DNA of 64,000 nt from Devosia indica (GCF_003056405.1 NZ_PYVZ01000019.1:34570-98569); one strand, 5' to 3'. Counted from the stretch's first letter, positions 53,112 through 62,654 are shown. The notes: generated by a model not told the origin, from the sequence alone. A program made the numbers and translations.

Positions 53112-54554
53112 CTACCCCTTGACCGCTGCCGCGACCACTTCATGGTCTGAGAAATGCGACTTAGTGGTGCCGATGATCTGATAGGTCTCGTGCCCCTTGC
53201 CGGCCACCAGCAGCACATCGCCCGGCTTGAGCGATTTGACAGCCTCTTCAATGGCCTGCTTGCGGTCACCAATTTCCCTCGCCCCCTTGGCCCCGGCGAG
53301 CACTTCGGCGCGGATTGCGGCCGGGTCCTCGGTACGCGGGTTGTCGTCCGTGACAATCACCACATCGGCAAGTTCGCTGGCAATTTCGCCCATTTGAGGG
53401 CGCTTGCCCTTGTCCCTGTCCCCGCCGCAACCAAACACCACATGCAGCTTGTTCTTCGCATGAGGCCGAAGGGTCTGGAGCGCCACGCGCAGCGCTTCGG
53501 GCTTGTGCGAATAATCCACAAAAATCGCCGCGCCATTGTGCTCGGCCACCAGTTCGAGCCGCCCGCGCGCGCCCACCAGCTCTGGCAAAGCGGCAAAGGC
53601 GTCCGCCTTGTCCACGCCCGCCGACATCGCCAGGGCCGCTGCGATCAGCGCATTGGAGACCTGGAATTCGCCCGGTATCTTGAGATGGAAACTGACCTTC
53701 TCACCGATATGGCGCACCTCGACCCGCTGGCCGTAGCCTTCGGGCTTGATTGAGAGGATTTCGATATAGGCACCCTCGCGCCCGACCGTCAGCAGCGTCG
53801 CGCTGGCCGAGAGCGCCGCGAACATGAACTGCTCATGCTCGGGATCGTCGACATTGACGATGGCCGCGCCCCCATCCACCAGCAGATCGGTGAACAGCCG
53901 CAATTTGGCATTACGATATTCGTCCATGTCCTTGTGATAGTCGAGATGATCGCGGCTGAGATTGGTGAACGCCACCGCCTCAAAATGCACCCCGTCCAGC
54001 CGGTGCTGGTCCAGCCCATGGCTCGAGGCTTCGAGCGCCACGTGATCGATGCCCTGTGCCTTGAGCGCCCGCATCGCCTGGTGCAGCGTGCGCGAGTCCG
54101 GCGTGGTCAGCGCACCTTCGATGACGCGCTTGGAAGTCTCGATGCCCAGTGTGCCGATGCTGGCGCCCGGCACCCCGGCATGGTCCCAGATCTGGCGCAC
54201 GAAAGAGGCCACGGAAGTCTTGCCATTGGTGCCCGTCACCGCCACCAGGATCTCTGGCTGCGGCTCGAACACCCGGCTGGCCGCCCGCGCATAGGACGCC
54301 CGGACATCCTTGACGATGATCACCGGCACGCCGGGATCACCCGGCGGGGCGGTATCGGTCACTACGGCCAGCGCACCGCGCTGGACCGCATCGGCAACGA
54401 ACTGGTTGCCATGCACCTTGGCCCCCGGCAGTGCAAAAAAGATATCGCCCGGTTCGATCCGGCGGCTATCCGAATTCAGCCCGAAGACCGCGCCAAGTCC
54501 CTTTTTGGGGCGGGCGCCGGACCCTTCGAGCAACTGGGTTACGCTGATAGACAC
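53112..54554 (-). CDS. murE: UDP-N-acetylmuramoyl-L-alanyl-D-glutamate--2,6-diaminopimelate ligase
   Basis: A 480-residue Mur ligase adding the third stem residue. S-D-S-R near residue 28, the ATP loop G-T-N-G-K-T-S (108-114), and the D-D-N-P-R-T-E-D motif near the C-terminus, the D-N-P-R signature that selects meso-diaminopimelate over lysine. The start is a GTG at 54554 with AGAAGGA upstream; no ATG is better placed. It follows ftsI after three bases. Confidence 0.96.
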   Translation of the reverse strand: MSISVTQLLEGSGARPKKGLGAVFGLNSDSRRIEPGDIFFALPGAKVHGNQFVADAVQRGALAVVTDTAPPGDPGVPVIIVKDVRASYARAASRVFEPQPEILVAVTGTNGKTSVASFVRQIWDHAGVPGASIGTLGIETSKRVIEGALTTPDSRTLHQAMRALKAQGIDHVALEASSHGLDQHRLDGVHFEAVAFTNLSRDHLDYHKDMDEYRNAKLRLFTDLLVDGGAAIVNVDDPEHEQFMFAALSASATLLTVGREGAYIEILSIKPEGYGQRVEVRHIGEKVSFHLKIPGEFQVSNALIAAALAMSAGVDKADAFAALPELVGARGRLELVAEHNGAAIFVDYSHKPEALRVALQTLRPHAKNKLHVVFGCGGDRDKGKRPQMGEIASELADVVIVTDDNPRTEDPAAIRAEVLAGAKGAREIGDRKQAIEEAVKSLKPGDVLLVAGKGHETYQIIGTTKSHFSDHEVVAAAVKG

Positions 54555-54557
54555 CGA

Positions 54558-56294
54558 TCAGAATCCTTCTGGATAGAGTTGTCTGACTTCCGCAGGCACG
54601 ATCTGCTGATCGACCGCTTCGCTGAAGTCCGGGGCAATTCCGAGCATGGGAGCGACACGCTGGACTACGCGGCCGGTCAAGGTGCCGGCGTTCCAGCCGG
54701 CCGTTGTGCCCGATTGGGCATTTTCCGCCTTGGGCTCGTCCACCATGATGACCATGGCGTAGCGCGGATTGTCGAGTGGGAAAGCCGAGGCGAAGAAATT
54801 GGTGACCTTGTTGGACGAGTAGCGCCCATCCACCACTTTTTCCGCCGTGCCGGTCTTCCCCCCCACGCGATAGCCCTGTGCGGCCTTGTTCATCTGCGAA
54901 CCCGAACCACCCGTCGAAATCGCATTGAGCCGCATCAGATAGCGCAGATAGGCGCTGGTCTCGGGCCGCAGCACCCGCTCGTAAAGCGCCTCGGCCTCGG
55001 CCATATCCCGCTTGTAAAGTGTGGGGGCAATATAATTGCCGCCATTCACGAAGGCCGCATAGGCCGTGACCATATGGAGCGGCGACACAGACAGGCCGTG
55101 ACCGAATGAGGCCGTGGCTGCGCCAACCTCCGAAAAACTGTCAGGCACTGTCGGTACGCGCATCTCCGGCAATTCGAACTGCACGCGCTCGTCGAACTTC
55201 ATGCGACTGAGGAAAGCCCGGTAGTTGTCCTTGCCCATGGCCTGCATGATGCGGATCGTGCCGATATTGGACGAGTATTTGTACACTTCCGGCAACGCCA
55301 GGATGCGATGCTTGCCGTGGAAGTCGTCGATGGTGTACCGCCCAAAGCGAATGCCATAGCGCGCGTCGAACTGGTCCGTAATCGCCACCGCGCCACTATC
55401 GAGCGCCCCAGCCATGGTCACCGTCTTGAAGATCGAGCCCGGCTCGAAAATACCTGAGGTGATCCGGTTGAACGTGTCCTTGACCAGCGCCGTCGCCGGC
55501 TCGTTGGGATTGAAGTCCGGCACCGAGGCCAGCGCGATCACCTCGCCGGTATGAATGTCCAGCATCACGCCGGCCGCCGCGATCGCCTGGTAGCGCGTCA
55601 TCGCGTCCGTCAGTTGCTCATGCAACACATGCTGCACACGCATGTCCACGCTCAGCTCCACCGGCGTCAACGCATTGCCGCGGGCCAGCCCCAGTTCCTG
55701 CAACAGCGCCACCGATTCGCTGTCCATATGCCGCTCGATGCCGGCAATGCCCTGGTTGTCCACATTGGTGGAGCCCAGGATATGGGCGGCCTCGTTCATC
55801 CCTGGATAGAAGCGCTTGGATTCGGTGATGAAGTCGATGCCGGGAATGCCCAGTCGCATCACCGCCTCCTGGATGGCCGGGGTCAGCTCGCGCTTGACCC
55901 AGACAAAGCCCTGGTCGCCGGTCAGTCTATCGCGCAGCCAGTCCTCGTCGAGATCGGGCAGCACGGTGCGCAACTCGCGGACTGCTTCTTCCACATCGAT
56001 GATCCGGCGCGGTTCGGCATAAAGCGAGGGCACGCGGATATCGACCGCCATTTCCAGCCCGTTCCGATCCAGAATCGGTGGCCGCGTCGCGGTAATCGCA
56101 TCGCGGGTCTGCCCTTCAATGGTCTGGTCGGTTTCCGCCATGCCCAACTGTACCAACCGGCCACTCACCAGCCCAAGGCCCAGCACGACAGCAAGCACCA
56201 TCCAGCGAATGCGGGCCTGTGTCAGGTTCCCGCGCTGTTTGCGGGCCCCCTCGATGGCAATGGTCGGCGCATGGCCTTCTGTGATGGCAGCCAT
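54558..56294 (-). CDS. ftsI: Peptidoglycan D,D-transpeptidase FtsI (PBP3)
   Basis: A 578-residue class B penicillin-binding protein. It has a cytoplasmic basic N-terminus, one membrane helix (about residues 31-50), a pedestal domain, and a transpeptidase domain. The active site is S287-I-F-K290, S-S-N at 341-343 and K-T-G at 480-482. It cross-links septal peptidoglycan with FtsW. The start overlaps the ftsL stop by one base. Confidence 0.96.
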   Translation of the reverse strand: MAAITEGHAPTIAIEGARKQRGNLTQARIRWMVLAVVLGLGLVSGRLVQLGMAETDQTIEGQTRDAITATRPPILDRNGLEMAVDIRVPSLYAEPRRIIDVEEAVRELRTVLPDLDEDWLRDRLTGDQGFVWVKRELTPAIQEAVMRLGIPGIDFITESKRFYPGMNEAAHILGSTNVDNQGIAGIERHMDSESVALLQELGLARGNALTPVELSVDMRVQHVLHEQLTDAMTRYQAIAAAGVMLDIHTGEVIALASVPDFNPNEPATALVKDTFNRITSGIFEPGSIFKTVTMAGALDSGAVAITDQFDARYGIRFGRYTIDDFHGKHRILALPEVYKYSSNIGTIRIMQAMGKDNYRAFLSRMKFDERVQFELPEMRVPTVPDSFSEVGAATASFGHGLSVSPLHMVTAYAAFVNGGNYIAPTLYKRDMAEAEALYERVLRPETSAYLRYLMRLNAISTGGSGSQMNKAAQGYRVGGKTGTAEKVVDGRYSSNKVTNFFASAFPLDNPRYAMVIMVDEPKAENAQSGTTAGWNAGTLTGRVVQRVAPMLGIAPDFSEAVDQQIVPAEVRQLYPEGF

Positions 56295-56677
56295 TATTCA
56301 ATGCCCTCCATCTCGAGAATGGCGTCGATCGGATCGATACCCTCGGCAATGGCAGCAAACAGGGCATCCATCGCCTCGGTATCGGGTTTGGCCGGGCGCA
56401 TTGGCAGCGCCGTGAAGGCGCCAAACTGTTCCTGTTGCACCGGACCGATCGCCAGCTCTTCCTGATGCCGCTTGATGATGGGATCGATATGACCGGGCTG
56501 GTTCAGCACCGCCCAATCGGCCTTGAGCAACGATAGCTGCCCTTCCTGATCTTCAATCTGGGCCGCCAGCGCTGTGCGTTCGGACGCCGTGCCCTCGATG
56601 GAGAATTTCAGCACATAGACACCGGCCAGCATCACCACCGATACGAACAGCAGGAAAATATTGAGATTGCGGATCAT
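56294..56677 (-). CDS. ftsL: Cell division protein FtsL
   Basis: A 127-residue bitopic protein. One membrane helix (about residues 5-24) is followed by a short periplasmic coiled coil (S-E-R-T-A-L-A-A-Q-I-E-D-Q-E-G-Q-L) that pairs with FtsB/DivIC-like partners, and an acidic tail. Sequence conservation in the family is low; size, topology and position between rsmH and ftsI carry the assignment. It overlaps both neighbours. Confidence 0.88.
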   Translation of the reverse strand: MIRNLNIFLLFVSVVMLAGVYVLKFSIEGTASERTALAAQIEDQEGQLSLLKADWAVLNQPGHIDPIIKRHQEELAIGPVQQEQFGAFTALPMRPAKPDTEAMDALFAAIAEGIDPIDAILEMEGIE

Positions 56678-57675
56678 GCTGTGCCCCTGATCTGCGGAAC
56701 ACCCAGTCCGGAAAGATCCACGGCACGCGCGGCCTCGCTGGTGCGCACACCGCTACGCAGCACCGCCGATCGGGCACGCGGATTGCGGGCCAGTTCGGTC
56801 TTGCCCGATTTGACCGCCTTGGACACGGGCTGCCAGCGGCGCGGCGCCGTCTCCACCTGCGGCAGGTGGCGCGACGCCGTCGGCCCACCCTTGTCTGGAT
56901 CGAAGAAGCGTTTGACGATGCGGTCTTCGAGCGAATGAAAGCTGACCACGGCCAGCCGCCCGCCTTCGGTCAGCAACCGTTCGGCGGCGAACAGGCCGTC
57001 GACCAATTGATCGAACTCGCCATTGACCGCAATGCGCAGGGCCTGGAACGAGCGCGTCGCCGGGTGTGCATCACCCGGCTTGCGGCCAATGGCCTTTTCG
57101 ATGATGCGCGCCAGCTCCAGCGTCGTGGTGATTGGTGCTTGCTCCCGCGCCGCCACGATAAACTGGGCAATGCGGCGCGACTTGCGCTCTTCGCCATAGG
57201 CATAGAGCAGATTGGCCAGCGGCTCGGCTTCCAGTTCGTTGACCAGGTCCGCTGCGCTGGTGCCCGACTTGCTCATGCGCATGTCGAGCGGGCCGTCCCG
57301 CATGAAAGAGAAACCGCGTTCCGCCTGGTCGAGCTGCATCGAGGACACGCCGATATCGAGCACCACAGCATCCACCGGATCGAGATCGGCAACAAGCGTG
57401 TCCAGCTCGGAAAATGTGCCGGCAACAAAGGTGAATCGGTCCGGGAAATCAGCCTTGAGGGCGTCAACATGCGGCGCGACCGAAGGATCGCGATCAATGC
57501 CGATCACCTCGGCACCGGCTTCCAGCATGGCCCGCGAATAGCCTCCTGCGCCGAAGGTGCCATCGACGATGCGACGGCCCGCCACCGGCTCCAGCGCCGC
57601 CAGCACTTCTGCAAGCAGCACGGGCACATGCGGACCACCCGGCTCTTCGGTTTCGGGCAGGGAAGGCTTGCCCAT
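56674..57675 (-). CDS. rsmH: 16S rRNA (cytosine(1402)-N(4))-methyltransferase
   Basis: A protein of about 333 residues, formerly MraW. H-V-P-V-L-L-A-E-V-L opens the fold, followed by SAM motif D-G-T-F-G-A-G-G-Y-S, the G-I-D-R-D-P acidic motif, D-I-G-V-S-S-M-Q-L-D, and S-F-H-S-L-E-D-R-I-V-K-R-F, all RsmH signatures. It methylates N4 of C1402 in the decoding centre. The ATG at 57675 is used; a GTG four codons upstream (57687) is an alternative. It opens the dcw run. mraZ, which normally precedes it, is not present in the 200 bases upstream, where a divergent kinase gene starts. Confidence 0.96.
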   Translation of the reverse strand: MGKPSLPETEEPGGPHVPVLLAEVLAALEPVAGRRIVDGTFGAGGYSRAMLEAGAEVIGIDRDPSVAPHVDALKADFPDRFTFVAGTFSELDTLVADLDPVDAVVLDIGVSSMQLDQAERGFSFMRDGPLDMRMSKSGTSAADLVNELEAEPLANLLYAYGEERKSRRIAQFIVAAREQAPITTTLELARIIEKAIGRKPGDAHPATRSFQALRIAVNGEFDQLVDGLFAAERLLTEGGRLAVVSFHSLEDRIVKRFFDPDKGGPTASRHLPQVETAPRRWQPVSKAVKSGKTELARNPRARSAVLRSGVRTSEAARAVDLSGLGVPQIRGTA

Positions 57676-57879
57676 ATCCGCTAACACTCCACTCCGGCCA
57701 CCTCGGGCCGGTTACTTAAACTGGAGGCTGATCTTGCACAGCGACGCTTAAGATTCTGTTTCCCATTCGCTGGAGACCCGCGCCAGGCGCCCATCACAAA
57801 AACCGGGGTCAGTTAATCTATGCATATTGCCCTATGCGTCACTTCGGGCGATGTAGGGTAACCTCCAAAAGGGAAAACC

Positions 57880-59376
57880 ATGCCGATCACCAGCAAGACA
57901 TTCGTGCGGTCCACCGCCTTGCTGCTGCTCGTCGGCCTGCTGGCCCTCATGGGTATTGTGGGCACCACGCTCTGGCTAGTCGAGCGAACCCAGGTCTATT
58001 TCAATGAAGTGGTCGAGGCGCGCGAGGCGCGCGGCGCCGCCGTCGACCTGCTCAAGCTCCTGCAGGATGCCGAAACCAGCCAGCGTGGCTACATCATTAC
58101 CCTCGACCAGCAATATCTCGACCCCTATCTGGAGGCCCTGCCCCGTATCGACGAAACGGTCGCTCAACTGGAAGCCGTTCTGCGGCCCTATCCCCAGGCG
58201 GCAGAGCCGATGCAGCAATTGCGCGAGGACATCACCTTCAAGCTCGCCGAGATGTCGCGCACCATCGACCTGATCCGGGCAGACGACCGCGCCGAGGCCG
58301 TCGAGCTCATCCGCACCGATGCCGGCAAGGAGGCGATGGACCGCTCCCGCGCCTTCTTCGATGCCCTGATCACTGCTGCGGACGATCGCCTCAACCAGGG
58401 CGTGTTGGACCAGCGCAATACGGCCAGCCTGCTACGGATCATCTCGATCATCGGTGCTTTGGTTATCTTCGCTGTCATCGGCGGCGCCATCTGGGCCGTG
58501 CTCAACTACACCCAGGAACTCGCCAATGCCCGCCGCGCCGTCGAACAGGCCAATGCCGGGCTTGAGGAACGCGTGCGCGAGCGCACTGCCGACCTGGGCA
58601 AGGCCAATGAGGAAATCCAGCGCTTCGCCTATATCGTCACCCACGATTTGCGTGCCCCGCTGGTCAATATCATGGGGTTCACAGCCGAGCTCGAAAACAG
58701 CGTCGAAGAGGTCAGGGCCTTCATGGAGGGCCAGGAGGCCAGCGCAGACGATCCGGTCGCCAGCCAGGCCCGCCTTGCCGCGACCGAAGACCTGCCCGAG
58801 GCCATCACCTTCATCCGCGCTGCCACGCGCAAGATGGACGGGCTGATCAACGCCATCCTCAAGATCTCCCGCGAAGGCCGCCGCCAGCTCAAGCCAGAGC
58901 CAGTCGAGCTTGCGGAAGTCGTTGAAACCAGCGCCAACGCCGTCCACCACCAGGTGGCCGACGGCGATGGCACCATCGAGACCGATATTCGCGTTGGCCA
59001 GCTCATCACCGACCGCCTCTCGCTCGAGCAGATTCTGGGCAATATGCTGGACAATGCCGTCAAGTACCGGGAACCCGGGCGCCCCTTGCGGGTTGATATT
59101 CGCGCCCGGCATGTCCCGGGCAACCGGGTGGTCATTGAGGTCGAGGACAATGGGCGAGGCATTGCCGATACTGACCATGAGCGCGTCTTCGAACTGTTCC
59201 GCCGCTCCGGCTCGCAGAACAATCCGGGCGAAGGCATCGGCCTGGCCCATGTCCGCACCATGGTGCGCAGCCTGGGCGGCGATGTAACATTGACCTCGCA
59301 ATTGGGCGAAGGCACCACATTCATCATCAATCTGCCGCGCGATTCCCGCGGTTTTCTGGGGAGACTAGGCGCATGA
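57880..59376 (+). CDS. CHASE3-domain sensor histidine kinase
   Basis: A 498-residue membrane kinase. Two membrane helices (about residues 12-34 and 186-208) enclose a periplasmic CHASE3-like four-helix domain with the D-A-E-T-S-Q-R-G-Y-I motif at 63-72. A short coiled coil leads to a HisKA domain with the phospho-acceptor H255 in T-H-D-L-R-A-P-L, then an HATPase with N-x-x-D-N-A-V-K-Y (N box), D-N-G-R-G-I (G1) and G-E-G-I-G-L (G2). It resembles cyanobacterial/phytochrome-type kinases of the H-D-L-R-A-P-L class. It is first of three coupled genes; the response regulator starts inside its stop. Confidence 0.93.
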   Translation: MPITSKTFVRSTALLLLVGLLALMGIVGTTLWLVERTQVYFNEVVEAREARGAAVDLLKLLQDAETSQRGYIITLDQQYLDPYLEALPRIDETVAQLEAVLRPYPQAAEPMQQLREDITFKLAEMSRTIDLIRADDRAEAVELIRTDAGKEAMDRSRAFFDALITAADDRLNQGVLDQRNTASLLRIISIIGALVIFAVIGGAIWAVLNYTQELANARRAVEQANAGLEERVRERTADLGKANEEIQRFAYIVTHDLRAPLVNIMGFTAELENSVEEVRAFMEGQEASADDPVASQARLAATEDLPEAITFIRAATRKMDGLINAILKISREGRRQLKPEPVELAEVVETSANAVHHQVADGDGTIETDIRVGQLITDRLSLEQILGNMLDNAVKYREPGRPLRVDIRARHVPGNRVVIEVEDNGRGIADTDHERVFELFRRSGSQNNPGEGIGLAHVRTMVRSLGGDVTLTSQLGEGTTFIINLPRDSRGFLGRLGA

Positions 59377-59816
59377 ACAATGCACGGCCCGTCACCATCA
59401 TCATGGTCGAGGACGATGAAGGCCACGCCCGCCTCATCGAGAAGAACATCCGCCGCGCCGGCGTCGCCAATGAGATCGTGCCCTTCACCAATGGCACCGA
59501 TGCGCTCGCCTACCTGATGGGGCCGGACGGTTCGGGCCTGGTCAACAAGGGCCGGCAATTGCTGGTGCTGCTCGACCTCAACCTGCCCGACATGACCGGC
59601 ATCGACATCCTCGAAAAGGTCAAGAACAACGAGCACACCAAGCGCTCGCCGGTCGTTGTGCTCACCACCACCGATGACCAGCGCGAGATCCAGCGCTGCT
59701 ACGATCTGGGCGCCAATGTCTATATCACCAAACCGGTCGACTATGACGGTTTTGCCAACGCCATCAAGCAGCTCGGCCTGTTCTTCTCCGTGATGCAGAT
59801 CCCCGAGACCGAATAG
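59373..59816 (+). CDS. Single-domain response regulator (Rcp1-like)
   Basis: A 147-residue stand-alone receiver. Acidic pocket E-D-D near residues 13-15, phospho-acceptor D68 in L-L-D-L-N-L-P-D-M, T-T-T-D and the lysine in I-T-K-P-V form the active site. An insert before the phospho-site (D-G-S-G-L-V-N-K-G) is typical of the Rcp1/cyanobacterial phytochrome response regulators, which pair with H-D-L-R-A-P-L kinases. It overlaps the kinase gene (ATGA) and is 3 bases before the next gene. Confidence 0.93.
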   Translation: MNNARPVTIIMVEDDEGHARLIEKNIRRAGVANEIVPFTNGTDALAYLMGPDGSGLVNKGRQLLVLLDLNLPDMTGIDILEKVKNNEHTKRSPVVVLTTTDDQREIQRCYDLGANVYITKPVDYDGFANAIKQLGLFFSVMQIPETE

Positions 59817-59819
59817 CCG

Positions 59820-60851
59820 ATGCCCAACCGCACGCCACATGTCCTCTATATCGACGATGATCCGGGCCTGATCCGCCTGGTCGAAAAGGCCATGCAACGG
59901 CGCGGCTACAACTTCTCGCATGCCCAGTCCGGCGAAGAGGGCCTCGAACTGATCCGCAACGGTGACATCGACGTCGTTGCGCTCGATCATTACCTGCCCA
60001 CCGGCACCGGCCTCGAAGTGCTTGCCGGCATGGAAGGCATGGAAGACCACCCGGCCACCGTCTATGTCACCGGCTCCTCGGAAATGTCGATTGCCGTCAG
60101 CGCGCTCAAGGCCGGCGCCACCGATTTCGTGCCCAAGTCCGGCTCGGAAGACTTCATGCCCCTGCTGCTGGCCGCCATCGACCAGGCCATCGAGCATGTC
60201 CGCCTCACCCGCGCCAAGGCCAAGGCCGAGCGCGAGGTGCAAGAGGCCCGCGACCGAGCCGAAATGCTGCTCGGCGAGGTCAATCATCGCGTCGGCAATT
60301 CGCTGGCCATGGTCGCCGCCCTGGTGGGCCTGCAATCCAACGCCCTCGATGATCCCGAGGCCAAGCGCGCTTTGGCTGAAACCCAGGTGCGCATCCAGGC
60401 CATCGCCGGCGTGCACCGCCACCTCTACACCTCCGACGACGTGCGCAATGTGCAGATGGGCGACTATCTCAACAGCCTCGTCGGCGAGCTGGAAAATTCC
60501 CTCCAGGCCGAAGGCAACACCGCCAGCATCCGCGTCGATGTCGAAGGCTTCCCCCTGCCCACCGAAAAAGTGGCCTCGCTCGGCGTCATCGTCACCGAGC
60601 TGGTCACCAACGCCCTCAAATATGCCTATCTCGACCGCGACCCGGGCGAAGTGCGCATCAATATGCGCCGCGACGGCAGCCAGGTGCGCCTGGTGGTCGA
60701 GGATGACGGCATCGGCTGGACCGGCAATGGCAAGCCGCAGGGCACGGGCCTGGGCAGCCGTATCGTCAAGGCCATGGCCGCGAGCCTGGGCGCCTGCGTC
60801 GCCTATGGCGATGGCCCCGGCACCCAGGTCGTGGTGACCTTCGAAGGCTAG
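59820..60851 (+). CDS. Hybrid REC-HisKA_2 kinase (HWE/LovK-type)
   Basis: A 343-residue cytoplasmic protein. An N-terminal receiver (about 1-125) has phospho-acceptor D56 in A-L-D-H-Y-L-P. A HisKA_2 domain follows with the acceptor H156 in E-V-N-H-R-V-G-N-S-L, then an HATPase_c with T-E-L-V-T-N-A-L-K-Y and D-D-G-I-G-W. HisKA_2 kinases in alphaproteobacteria often feed the PhyR/NepR/EcfG general stress pathway, and placement after a sensor kinase and receiver suggests a relay, but the output is not shown here. The stop overlaps the convergent reductase gene by four bases. Confidence 0.92.
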   Translation: MPNRTPHVLYIDDDPGLIRLVEKAMQRRGYNFSHAQSGEEGLELIRNGDIDVVALDHYLPTGTGLEVLAGMEGMEDHPATVYVTGSSEMSIAVSALKAGATDFVPKSGSEDFMPLLLAAIDQAIEHVRLTRAKAKAEREVQEARDRAEMLLGEVNHRVGNSLAMVAALVGLQSNALDDPEAKRALAETQVRIQAIAGVHRHLYTSDDVRNVQMGDYLNSLVGELENSLQAEGNTASIRVDVEGFPLPTEKVASLGVIVTELVTNALKYAYLDRDPGEVRINMRRDGSQVRLVVEDDGIGWTGNGKPQGTGLGSRIVKAMAASLGACVAYGDGPGTQVVVTFEG

Positions 60852-61873
60852 GCGCCCACCGCCACGCCCTGCTGCGCCAGCAGCAGCGGCCCCTGCGCCA
60901 CCGGCATGGCCACCACCACGTCGCCCGCCTTCACCTCCCGCTCGACATAGCGATGTGCCTCGACGATTTGGTTCAGCGGAAACACCCGGTCGGTCACCGG
61001 CCTGATCGCCCCCTGCTCCAAGAGCCGGTTGAGCACATGCAGATCCTTGAGCTTATCGCTCTCCGCCCGTAAACCCGTCGTTGCCAGCTTGCCGCGCTTG
61101 CCGCCGCGCTGCCCGCCGGTCAGCATCAGCGCGAAAATCCCCCAGCTCGGCACGGTCGTGAGATAAATCCCGCCCGGCTTCAGCGCCGGTGCCGCCTGCG
61201 CAAAGCGCGATTTTCCCACCGCATCGAACACCACATCATAGCTCTCCCGCGCCGCCGTGAAATCGGCAACCTGCCGGTCGATGACATGATCGGCCCCCAG
61301 CCGCTGCAGCAGCGCCCGGTGCCGCCCTGACGCCACCGCCGTCACCTCGGCCCCGAAATGCTTGGCCAGTTGCAGCGCCATCGCCCCCACGCTGCTCGCC
61401 GCGCCATTGATCAGCACGTGGTCGCCCGGCTTCACCTTGCCCTCGTCGCGGATGAACGGCATTGCCGTGAGATAGGCATAGCTCATGCCCCCGAGCGGCA
61501 TCAGCTCCACCCCCTCGGGCACCCTCACCAGCGCGGCTGTCTCCTTGACGCAGACATATTCCGCCATGCCGCCCAGCGCCGCCCCGGTGCAGCCATGCAC
61601 CCTGTCGCCCACGGCAAAGCGCGTCACCCCGGCCCCAATGGCCACCACCACCCCGGCAATATCGTCCCCCAGCACATCGAGCTTGGGCCGGAACAGCCCG
61701 CCGAAGAACCGCACGATGAACGGATCGGCCTTGCGGAAGGCGCAATCGGCCAGCGTCACCGTGCTCGCATGCACTTCGATCAGCACCTCGCCCGGCCCCG
61801 GCACCGGCTTGGGCCGCTCGACAATCTCGATCACTTCGGGCCCGCCATAGCGTTTTTGTGCAGCAACTTTCAT
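60848..61873 (-). CDS. Zinc-independent MDR-family quinone oxidoreductase-like protein
   Basis: A protein of about 341 residues of the medium-chain dehydrogenase/reductase superfamily. The N-terminal GroES-like domain (G-P-E-V-I-E-I, P-G-P-G-E-V-L-I-E-V) lacks the cysteine-rich structural zinc lobe, as in quinone oxidoreductases. The Rossmann domain shows N-G-A-A-S-S-V-G-A-M-A, a variant of the A-x-x-G-x-x-G NADPH motif. It probably reduces quinones or enones with NADPH. The ATG at 61873 (M-K-V-A-A-Q) follows GGAG; an ATG at 61888 is less likely. It lies downstream of the XRE gene on the same strand. Confidence 0.88.
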   Translation of the reverse strand: MKVAAQKRYGGPEVIEIVERPKPVPGPGEVLIEVHASTVTLADCAFRKADPFIVRFFGGLFRPKLDVLGDDIAGVVVAIGAGVTRFAVGDRVHGCTGAALGGMAEYVCVKETAALVRVPEGVELMPLGGMSYAYLTAMPFIRDEGKVKPGDHVLINGAASSVGAMALQLAKHFGAEVTAVASGRHRALLQRLGADHVIDRQVADFTAARESYDVVFDAVGKSRFAQAAPALKPGGIYLTTVPSWGIFALMLTGGQRGGKRGKLATTGLRAESDKLKDLHVLNRLLEQGAIRPVTDRVFPLNQIVEAHRYVEREVKAGDVVVAMPVAQGPLLLAQQGVAVGA

Positions 61874-61952
61874 TGGTCCAGTCTCCATGCGTGTTGGTCC
61901 GCGCGGCGCCCTGCCGCGTGCTCAAGAAATCTCGTCGTCAGTTCAGATCAGA

Positions 61953-62198
61953 TCAGCCGGCGTCCGGCCCTGGCGGGGTCCACTGGAACACCTCGTCCAG
62001 CGGCACCCCGAACACATGGGCAATCCGAAACGCCACCTCCAGCGAGGGCGAATAGCGCCCCTGCTCGATGGCCACGATGGTCTGGCGCGTCACGCCCACC
62101 TGCTCGGCCAGCGCCGCCTGGGTCATTTCCCCGGCATGAAAGCGCAGCGTGCGGATGGTGTTGCTGACATTGGCCTGTCCCTTGCCCATAACGCTCAC
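61953..62198 (-). CDS. XRE-family helix-turn-helix regulator
   Basis: An 81-residue single-domain regulator. The HTH spans [22 protein letters not shown], with the Q-x3-A-E-x-V-G-V-x-R-Q-T-I pattern of the Cro/C1-type YozG-like subfamily that usually sits beside small membrane proteins. A GTG at 62198 overlaps the stop of the membrane-protein gene (GTGA), so translation is coupled; an ATG three codons later is possible. It is likely to repress its own operon through the repeats at 62671-62703. Confidence 0.9.
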   Translation of the reverse strand: MSVMGKGQANVSNTIRTLRFHAGEMTQAALAEQVGVTRQTIVAIEQGRYSPSLEVAFRIAHVFGVPLDEVFQWTPPGPDAG

Positions 62199-62623
62199 AT
62201 CGTCCGGTAGTAATAGAGTTCGGAGGCCGCATTGATCGTCCCGCCGATCACCGGCGCCACGAACAGCGCATAGATCGCCAGATTGGCATCAACCCCCAGC
62301 GCCAGCGGAATCAGCGCCAGCGCCGCCACGATAGAAGTGGCAATCCCGCTATTGCGCAGGCTCCGCGCCGCCACCGCATGGTCCCGCTCATCGGCCGACT
62401 CGTCCTTAAGCTCCTCGCGCTGGGCAATCGACACCAGGATGGTCCCGATAATCGCCCCCACAATATTGAACCCGACCATCGCCCCCACCGCCCAGAGCAG
62501 CTTCTGCGCAATCTCGGCCGTGGACCCCACTGCCCCGCCATTCAGCGCATCCCAGCCGAGCCACCCGCCCACCAGGGCCACACCCAGCAACTGCACCCAG
62601 GCCATCATTTCCTTCGAAGTCAT
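62195..62623 (-). CDS. Small four-helix membrane protein (DUF2178-like)
   Basis: A 142-residue protein with four membrane helices (about 7-23, 40-63, 89-107 and 112-130). A cytoplasmic loop between helices 2 and 3 carries D-E-S-A-D-E-R-D-H, resembling the D-E-R-D motif of DUF2178 proteins, which are commonly paired with a small XRE regulator as here. The ATG at 62623 is chosen because the likely promoter (62655-62683) overlaps any upstream start. Function unknown. Confidence 0.75.
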   Translation of the reverse strand: MTSKEMMAWVQLLGVALVGGWLGWDALNGGAVGSTAEIAQKLLWAVGAMVGFNIVGAIIGTILVSIAQREELKDESADERDHAVAARSLRNSGIATSIVAALALIPLALGVDANLAIYALFVAPVIGGTINAASELYYYRTM

Positions 62624-62654
62624 CTCACACGCCCATGTCTTATCATCTGGACAC

